This document shows, piece after piece, positions 51,595 to 56,290 of a DNA stretch of 56,290 nucleotides. This DNA is from Algiphilus sp. (lineage in GTDB: Bacteria; Pseudomonadota; Gammaproteobacteria; Nevskiales; Nevskiaceae): assembly GCF_023145115.1 (NCBI RefSeq), contig NZ_JAGLEJ010000042.1, forward strand, positions 1 through 56,290, written 5' to 3'. The notes under the pieces were generated by a model. It made no database searches, had not been told where the DNA came from, and saw nothing but the letters and a program-made list of their open reading frames with translations. The first letter of the stretch is position 1. Every line of letters begins with the position of its first letter. The position numbers and the translations under genes were made by a program.

Positions 51595-52020
51595 ATGAAC
51601 CGCACATCGACGACCATCGCCGTTGCCGCCTCCCTCCTGCTTCCCGCCGCGCTGTGGGCGCAGGAAGGGCCCGCGCTCGACACCAGCGGCGGCGGCTTCA
51701 GCGCGCAGTCCCAGGAGCAGGCCCCCGAGCCGGCGGCATCCCGGCCGCAGGCGGACGGCGCTGCACCGGCAGTGGATACCGGATCCTCCGGCGGCGGCGG
51801 CACCAGCGTGATCGGCGATTCGGAGTCGCCCATCGGGCTGTACATCATCCCGTGGCGGTCGTCGTCGCCGACGCCGCAGATGGATCGCCCCGCCCGTTTC
51901 GTGGATGCCACCGAAGAGCCGGTGGACGAAACCCAGTTCCGGCGCTTCGTGGAATACTACGACGCCCTCACGCGGCACCGCGCCGCCCAACAGGGCAATG
52001 CCGGCAACACCGGCAACTGA
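51595..52020 (+). CDS. Small secreted protein of the ExbB/D operon
   Basis: This 141-residue product has a signal peptide (TIAVAASLLLPAALWAQ) and a low-complexity Gly/Ser/Pro middle. Its conserved-looking core is SPIGLYIIPWRSS ... VDETQFRRFVEYYDAL. I recognise no family; the core suggests a short structured patch that could bind a partner. Confidence 0.75.
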   Translation: MNRTSTTIAVAASLLLPAALWAQEGPALDTSGGGFSAQSQEQAPEPAASRPQADGAAPAVDTGSSGGGGTSVIGDSESPIGLYIIPWRSSSPTPQMDRPARFVDATEEPVDETQFRRFVEYYDALTRHRAAQQGNAGNTGN

Positions 52021-52062
52021 GCCCGCCCTGCCCCCGTTCCAGCCTCAGGAAACGCTTCGCTC

Positions 52063-52695
52063 ATGGATCTATTCAGCATCATCCTCCAGTTTCTCGGCCG
52101 CGGTGGTCCCTTCATGTACCCCATCGGCATCGTGCTGGTGCTCGGGCTTGCCATCACGCTGGAGCGCTGGGTCTTCCTGACGCGCGCGCACCGCGAGAAC
52201 CGCAAGATGTGGGAAGAGCTCCAGGCCATGGTCGGCCGCGGCGAAGTCGAGCAGGCCGGCGAGGTCGCCGCCCGCTCCAACAGCGCGGTCGGCAAGGTCC
52301 TCGCCCTCGGCCTGGCGCGCGCCCACGGGCGCAGTTCCCGGCAGGAGATGGAAAGCGCGATGGAGGAGTCGCTGCTCGAGGTGACGCCCTTGCTGGAGAA
52401 GCGCACGCACTATCTCGCCACCTTCGCCAACATCGCCACGCTGCTGGGACTGCTGGGCACCATCATCGGCCTCATCCAGGGCTTCTCGGCGGTTGCCAAC
52501 GTCGATCCGGCCGAGAAGGCCAATCTGCTGTCGGCGTCGATCTCGATCGCGATGAACACCACCGCATTCGGCCTCATGGTGGCGATCCCGCTGCTGCTCC
52601 TGCACACCTTCCTGACGACCAAGACCAATGACCTCATCGACAGCCTCGAGATGGCGTCGGTGAAGTTCGTCAACGCGCTCTCCCGCGAGGGATGA
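52063..52695 (+). CDS. MotA/TolQ/ExbB proton-channel protein
   Basis: This 210-residue protein has three membrane helices: FMYPIGIVLVLGLAITLERW, then ATFANIATLLGLLGTIIGLIQGF (the conserved TLLGLLGTxxG motif), then ISIAMNTTAFGLMVAIPLLLLHTF. It should form the pentameric stator driving the ExbD pair. It is the fifth gene of the envelope operon. Confidence 0.95.
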   Translation: MDLFSIILQFLGRGGPFMYPIGIVLVLGLAITLERWVFLTRAHRENRKMWEELQAMVGRGEVEQAGEVAARSNSAVGKVLALGLARAHGRSSRQEMESAMEESLLEVTPLLEKRTHYLATFANIATLLGLLGTIIGLIQGFSAVANVDPAEKANLLSASISIAMNTTAFGLMVAIPLLLLHTFLTTKTNDLIDSLEMASVKFVNALSREG

Positions 52696-53180
52696 TTTCC
52701 CGGCTGCACAGACGCCGGCGCTCGCCGTCGTCGGAGCTGCAGATCACCGCCTTCATGAATCTGATGGTGGTGCTGGTGCCGTTCCTGCTCATCACGGCAG
52801 TGTTCTCGCAGCTCGCCGTGCTGGAGCTGGCACTGCCCGAGCCGGCCAGCCCCGACAGCGAGGAACCGCCGCTGCCCCCCGGACTGCGCATCGAGATCCG
52901 TGCCGACGCCACCGTCGTGCTGGACGGCTCGGGCCCGCTGCAGCGGATCCCGCGCACCGGTGACGGTGCCGTGGATGCCGCAGCCGTCGCGGCGCTGCTC
53001 GCCGAGGTCAAGTCGCGCATGCCGCAGGAGCAGACCATCACCCTGCTGCTGGAGCCGCAGGTCGCCTACGAGGATCTCGTCCGCGTCATGGACGCGGTCC
53101 GCGTCATGCCCGACGACCCCGACGCCCCCATGTTCCCCGACATCGCCATCGGCGAAGCCGCACCGGCGGAGGCATCGTGA
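52692..53180 (+). CDS. ExbD/TolR family protein lacking the channel Asp
   Basis: This 162-residue protein has one membrane helix (FMNLMVVLVPFLLITAVFSQLAVLEL) and a periplasmic ExbD-like domain. The position of the proton-carrying Asp (LxDVxxxLL) is Asn23 here. It overlaps the ExbB start-stop at one end (ATGA) and the second ExbD at the other (GTGA). Confidence 0.9.
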   Translation: MISRLHRRRRSPSSELQITAFMNLMVVLVPFLLITAVFSQLAVLELALPEPASPDSEEPPLPPGLRIEIRADATVVLDGSGPLQRIPRTGDGAVDAAAVAALLAEVKSRMPQEQTITLLLEPQVAYEDLVRVMDAVRVMPDDPDAPMFPDIAIGEAAPAEAS

Positions 53181-53710
53181 ACCGTTCGATGAGCTTCCGC
53201 GGCAAGCGCCTGGAGCGTCGCGCCGACGAGCAGCGCCGTGGCGGCACGCTCAACCTCGTGTCGCTGATGGACATCTTCACCATCCTGGTGTTCTTCCTGC
53301 TGGTGAACTCGTCGGCGGTGGAGGTCCTGCCGGCGCCGCGCGCGATGACCCTGCCGGAGTCCATCGCCGATACCCGGGCGCGCGAGGTAGCGGTGATCAT
53401 GATCACGCGCGACGAGATCTTCCTGCAGTACAGCGGCAACGTGACACCGGTGGGATCCGCTGCCGAGGCGGCGAACGCCGAGGGTGCCACCCTGCCCGCG
53501 CTCCGCGCCGCGCTGCAGCGCGATGTCGACCTGCTTCCCATCGAGGGCGACGAGGAAGGCGGTCGTACCCGCGGCGAGATCAACATCATGGCGGACAAGG
53601 AGACCCCCTTCTCCGCGCTGAAGCGGGTGATGGCGACCGCCACGCAGGCCGACTTCGCCAATGTCTCCCTGACGGTGCTGCAGACCCGCGGCGGACAGGG
53701 GGGCTCGTGA
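53177..53710 (+). CDS. ExbD/TolR family protein with channel Asp
   Basis: This 177-residue protein carries LVSLMDIFTILVFFLLV with Asp32 at the usual proton-relay position, followed by a periplasmic domain. Its GTG start overlaps the previous stop. Together with the Asn23 paralogue it would form a mixed ExbD pair. Confidence 0.92.
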   Translation: MNRSMSFRGKRLERRADEQRRGGTLNLVSLMDIFTILVFFLLVNSSAVEVLPAPRAMTLPESIADTRAREVAVIMITRDEIFLQYSGNVTPVGSAAEAANAEGATLPALRAALQRDVDLLPIEGDEEGGRTRGEINIMADKETPFSALKRVMATATQADFANVSLTVLQTRGGQGGS

Positions 53711-54669
53711 GCGTCTACGCCCTCAGCCCCGAGCTCGCACGGTACGGCGACGAGTCGGATCGCCGCTTCCGTCGCATCCTGCTGATCCTGCTGATCCCGT
53801 TCCTGGTGATGGCGCTGGTCATCCCGTTCCTGCAGATTCCCGGTCTCGAGGAGGGCGGCGGCGACGCCGGCGAAGAGCGCTTCGCGCGCCTCCTCCAGCA
53901 GGCGCCGCCGGAACCCGCGCCGGAGCCGGCAGCCCCGGAACCCGAGCCCGAGCCTGAACCGGAGCCTGAACCGGAACCCGAGCCGGAACCGGAACCCGAG
54001 GTCGCTGAAGCACCGCCGGAACCCGAGGCACCGCCAGAGCCGTCCCCCGAGGAGCGCGCCCGCGAGGAGGTCCGCGAACGCTTCTCGCGCGATTTCGCCG
54101 CACTGAACGATCTGCGCGACAACAGTCTCGCACCGGACAGCGACCGCCAGCTGCGCAGCAGTGACGACGTGCTGCGCGCCCAGGACAGCGGCCGCCGGGG
54201 CGGTGGTTCCATCTCCGACTCGGCCCGCGAACGCTCCGGCGGCGCCGCGGCGAATGCACAGACCCGCAGCCGCGAAGGCAGCACCGATATCGGCGAGCGC
54301 TCCAGCACCACGATCGCGCGGCAGGCGGGTGCCGGTCCGTCGCGCGAGCGGGTCGGCAGCACCGGCAATCAGCGCACCGCCGGCCGCAGCCTCAACGAGA
54401 TCCAGCTGGTCTTCGATCGCAACAAGGGCTCGTTCTACACGCTCTACAACCGCGCCCTGCGCCAGGACCCGTCGCTGCGCGGCAAGGTCACGCTGCGCCT
54501 GACCATTGCCCCCAATGGCAGCGTCACCAGCGCCAGCATCGTCGATAGCCAGCTCAACAATCCGTCTCTGGAGAGCCGCATCCTCACCCGGGTCCGCACC
54601 CTGAACTTCGGGGCCAAGGACGTCGACACGGTGACGATGACCTATCCGATGTACTTCATGCCGAGCTGA
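53707..54669 (+). CDS. TonB/AgmX-like energy-transducing protein
   Basis: This 320-residue protein has an N-terminal membrane helix (ILLILLIPFLVMALVIPFLQI), a long Pro-Glu-Pro repeat (about 70-120), a charged/Ser-rich linker and a C-terminal domain (VFDRNKGSFYTLYNRALR ... LRLTIAPNGSVTSASIVDS ... LNFGAKDVDTV). The C-terminal domain matches AgmX/PglI and TonB-type proteins. It starts at GTG 53707 (GTGA overlap). It would carry force from the ExbB/D motor across the periplasm to the TPR lipoproteins. Confidence 0.9.
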   Translation: MSVYALSPELARYGDESDRRFRRILLILLIPFLVMALVIPFLQIPGLEEGGGDAGEERFARLLQQAPPEPAPEPAAPEPEPEPEPEPEPEPEPEPEPEVAEAPPEPEAPPEPSPEERAREEVRERFSRDFAALNDLRDNSLAPDSDRQLRSSDDVLRAQDSGRRGGGSISDSARERSGGAAANAQTRSREGSTDIGERSSTTIARQAGAGPSRERVGSTGNQRTAGRSLNEIQLVFDRNKGSFYTLYNRALRQDPSLRGKVTLRLTIAPNGSVTSASIVDSQLNNPSLESRILTRVRTLNFGAKDVDTVTMTYPMYFMPS

Positions 54670-54723
54670 TTGCAGCCCGCCGCGTTGGCGGGCATGCGGA
54701 CCACAGACAGGGAGACAGCACCG

Positions 54724-55518
54724 ATGGCCTTTCTCGAGGGCAAGAAAGCACTCATCACCGGCTTTGCCAGCGACCGCTCGATCGCGGCCGGCATCGCGCG
54801 CGCAATGCATCGCGAGGGCGCCGAGCTCATCTTCACCTATCAGGGCGACAAGCTCGAGGGCCGCGTCCGAGAGTTCGCACAGTCACTGGGCAGCGACAGC
54901 GTCCATGCGCTGGACGTCGCCAGCGACGATGATCTGGCCGCGCTGACCGACGCCATCCGCGCGCGGCACGGCCATCTGGACATCGCCGTGCATTCGATCG
55001 GCTTCGCGCCGCGCGACGCGCTCCAGGGCCGCTTCATCGACAACACCTCGCGCGAGGCCTTCGGCATTGCCCAGGACATCTCGGCGTACAGCTTCGCGGC
55101 ACTCGCGCGGGCGGTGTTGCCGCTGATGGAAGGCCGCCAGGGCGCCATGCTCACGCTCAGCTATCTCGGTGCCGAACGCGCCGTGCCGCGCTACAACGTG
55201 ATGGGACCGGCAAAAGCGGCGCTCGAGTCGACCATGCGCTATCTCGCGGCCGATCTCGGGCCCGACGGTATCCGCGTCAACGCGATATCGGCCGGACCGA
55301 TCAAGACCCTGGCCGCAGCCGGCATCAGCGGCTTCCGCAGCATGCTGTCCAAGGCCGAGGGCATGTCCGCCCTCAAGCGCAACGTCACCGCCGACGAGGT
55401 CGGCAACGTCGCGGCCTTCCTGTGCTCGGATCTGGCATCCGGCATCACGGGCGAAGTGACCTACGTCGACGCCGGCTTCCGCATGATGGGCTTCGCCGAG
55501 GGCGGCGCCGGGGACTGA
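54724..55518 (+). CDS. fabI: Enoyl-[acyl-carrier-protein] reductase FabI
   Basis: This 264-residue short-chain dehydrogenase has the nucleotide motif ITGFASDRSIAAGIA and the active-site Tyr/Lys pair in TLSYLGAERAV and YNVMGPAKAALE. It performs the last step of fatty-acid elongation. It lies 54 bp after the operon above and probably has its own promoter. Confidence 0.96.
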   Translation: MAFLEGKKALITGFASDRSIAAGIARAMHREGAELIFTYQGDKLEGRVREFAQSLGSDSVHALDVASDDDLAALTDAIRARHGHLDIAVHSIGFAPRDALQGRFIDNTSREAFGIAQDISAYSFAALARAVLPLMEGRQGAMLTLSYLGAERAVPRYNVMGPAKAALESTMRYLAADLGPDGIRVNAISAGPIKTLAAAGISGFRSMLSKAEGMSALKRNVTADEVGNVAAFLCSDLASGITGEVTYVDAGFRMMGFAEGGAGD

Positions 55519-55733
55519 GCACCTGCCGGCGCGGGCGCCCGATCGCGGCCCCACGCCTCCCCGACCGGCCCGCTTCAGCCCCCGGGCCGGCATGCGCGCG
55601 CGGCAGCGCCTCCCGCCTCGCAGCGGCGCAGGCGGACTCGGTGCACAGGTGGCCTGTCGAATCGGGACGTGTCCGATCGACGATGGATCGACAGCAACGG
55701 CTGTCCCGTGTCCACCCATCTGGGAGCTACGCC

Positions 55734-56183
55734 ATGCCCGGCAACACCATCCGACTGCACCGCGTCCTGCGCGCCGCGCCCGACAAGGTCTATCGCGCCT
55801 TCACCGAACCGGCGGCGCTGGCTCGCTGGTCTCCGCCGCACGGCTTTACCTGCTCCGTGGAGCATGTCGATGCACGCGTCGGCGGCGGCTTCCGCATGGC
55901 CTTCACCAACTTCACGACCGGCAACACGCACGCCTTCGGCGGCGAGTATCTGGAACTGGTCCCCGGGCAGCGCCTGCGCTACACCGACCGCTTCGACGAT
56001 CCCGGCCTGCCCGGTGAGATCGAGGTCACCGTTACCCTGCAGCCGGTGTCCTGCGGCACCGACCTGACGATCGTCCAGGCCGGCGTACCGGAGATCATTC
56101 CGCCGGAGATGTGCTACCTGGGCTGGCAGGAATCACTCGAGTATCTGGCGCGACTGGTCGAGCCCGAGATCCCCGATGGCTGA
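55734..56183 (+). CDS. SRPBCC/AHSA1 family protein
   Basis: This 149-residue protein follows the Aha1/SRPBCC helix-grip pattern: HRVLRAAPDKVYRAFTEPAALARWSPPHGF, GGEYLELVPGQRLRYTDRF and a C-terminal helix GWQESLEYLARLVE. The ligand is unknown. It is followed by a YCII-like gene, a frequent pairing in small regulatory or stress loci. The 215 bp between fabI and this gene hold nothing I recognise. Confidence 0.88.
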   Translation: MPGNTIRLHRVLRAAPDKVYRAFTEPAALARWSPPHGFTCSVEHVDARVGGGFRMAFTNFTTGNTHAFGGEYLELVPGQRLRYTDRFDDPGLPGEIEVTVTLQPVSCGTDLTIVQAGVPEIIPPEMCYLGWQESLEYLARLVEPEIPDG

Positions 56184-56243
56184 GCCGGCGGGGCAGCACT
56201 CGCCGTGCATGGCGCACCGTTCCGATCGCCCGGAGGCACATCG

Positions 56244-56290
56244 ATGAAATACCTGTGCATGGTCTACGTGTCAACGCCGACTGAAAACTG
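56244..56290 (+). CDS. YCII-related protein, 5' end only
   Basis: ATG 56244 has GGAGG 8 nt upstream and reads MKYLCMVYVSTPTEN before the window ends. The start MKYLCxVY is typical of YCII-domain proteins. Only 15 residues are visible. Confidence 0.6.
   Translation, partial: MKYLCMVYVSTPTEN

Overview
The window is about 56 kb of high-GC chromosome from a gammaproteobacterium. A zipA gene next to smc and ligA, a LolD plus LolC/E lipoprotein exporter, MsbA-LpxK-KdsB for lipid A and Kdo, and the dnaQ-rnhA / gloB-mltD neighbourhood all point to that class. A Xanthomonadales or Nevskiales type relative is a guess from gene order. Most of the window (6.6-38.3 kb and 41.9-56.3 kb) is compact housekeeping sequence with many ATGA/GTGA start-stop overlaps.

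Region 1 (1-6406) is accessory. A decayed integron integrase (5864-6406, plus strand) has a promoter overlaid by a textbook LexA box. Three lower-GC genes run away from it on the minus strand: a small coiled-coil/zinc-ribbon protein, a 470-residue orphan, and a 1208-residue protein with an N-terminal SIR2 domain resembling anti-phage sirtuins. GTTRRRY-type core sites and attC-like palindromes lie exactly at the gene boundaries. In each of the first two units the 5' end complements the R'' box of its own attC. I read this as a chromosomal integron whose integrase has died (the first catalytic Arg is Trp, and the C-terminal half is lost), leaving a locked cassette array that includes an unusually large likely defence cassette.

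Region 2 (6.5-38.3 kb) is core: smc-zipA-ligA; queF; a DUF962 membrane protein; a HAD phosphatase; gluQ-phaR; msbA-lpxK-UPF0434-kdsB; hinT; a zinc metallopeptidase; a SMUG1-type uracil-DNA glycosylase; gltX-thrS-antiporter-M23-DUF1499; a two-half PTPS-like protein; a Fur/Zur regulator; hisI; lolC/E-lolD-comEC; aguA-aguB. Several intergenic gaps carry copies of a palindromic repeat with GGGGACAGTATA arms and a separate CCCTCTCCC hairpin repeat.

Region 3 (38.3-41.9 kb) separates aguB from dnaQ. It consists of two cargo blocks: a RHH/PIN toxin-antitoxin pair, and four small orphan genes. Between the blocks, a decayed copy of the dnaQ 3' end is joined directly to a decayed copy of the aguB 3' end. 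This is the layout expected if a circle carrying aguB-tail/cargo/dnaQ-tail recombined into an already occupied aguB-dnaQ spacer. Upstream of the second cargo block is a sequence very like the attI core region of Region 1.

Region 4 (41.9-56.3 kb) holds dnaQ-rnhA-methyltransferase facing gloB-mltD. It is followed by an eight-gene operon: a periplasmic TPR-like protein, two TPR lipoproteins, a small secreted protein, ExbB/TolQ, two ExbD/TolR and a Pro-Glu-rich TonB/AgmX-like protein. This looks like an uncharacterised proton-driven cell-envelope machine. The window ends with fabI, an SRPBCC protein and the start of a YCII-like gene. I recognised no tRNA, rRNA or CRISPR array.
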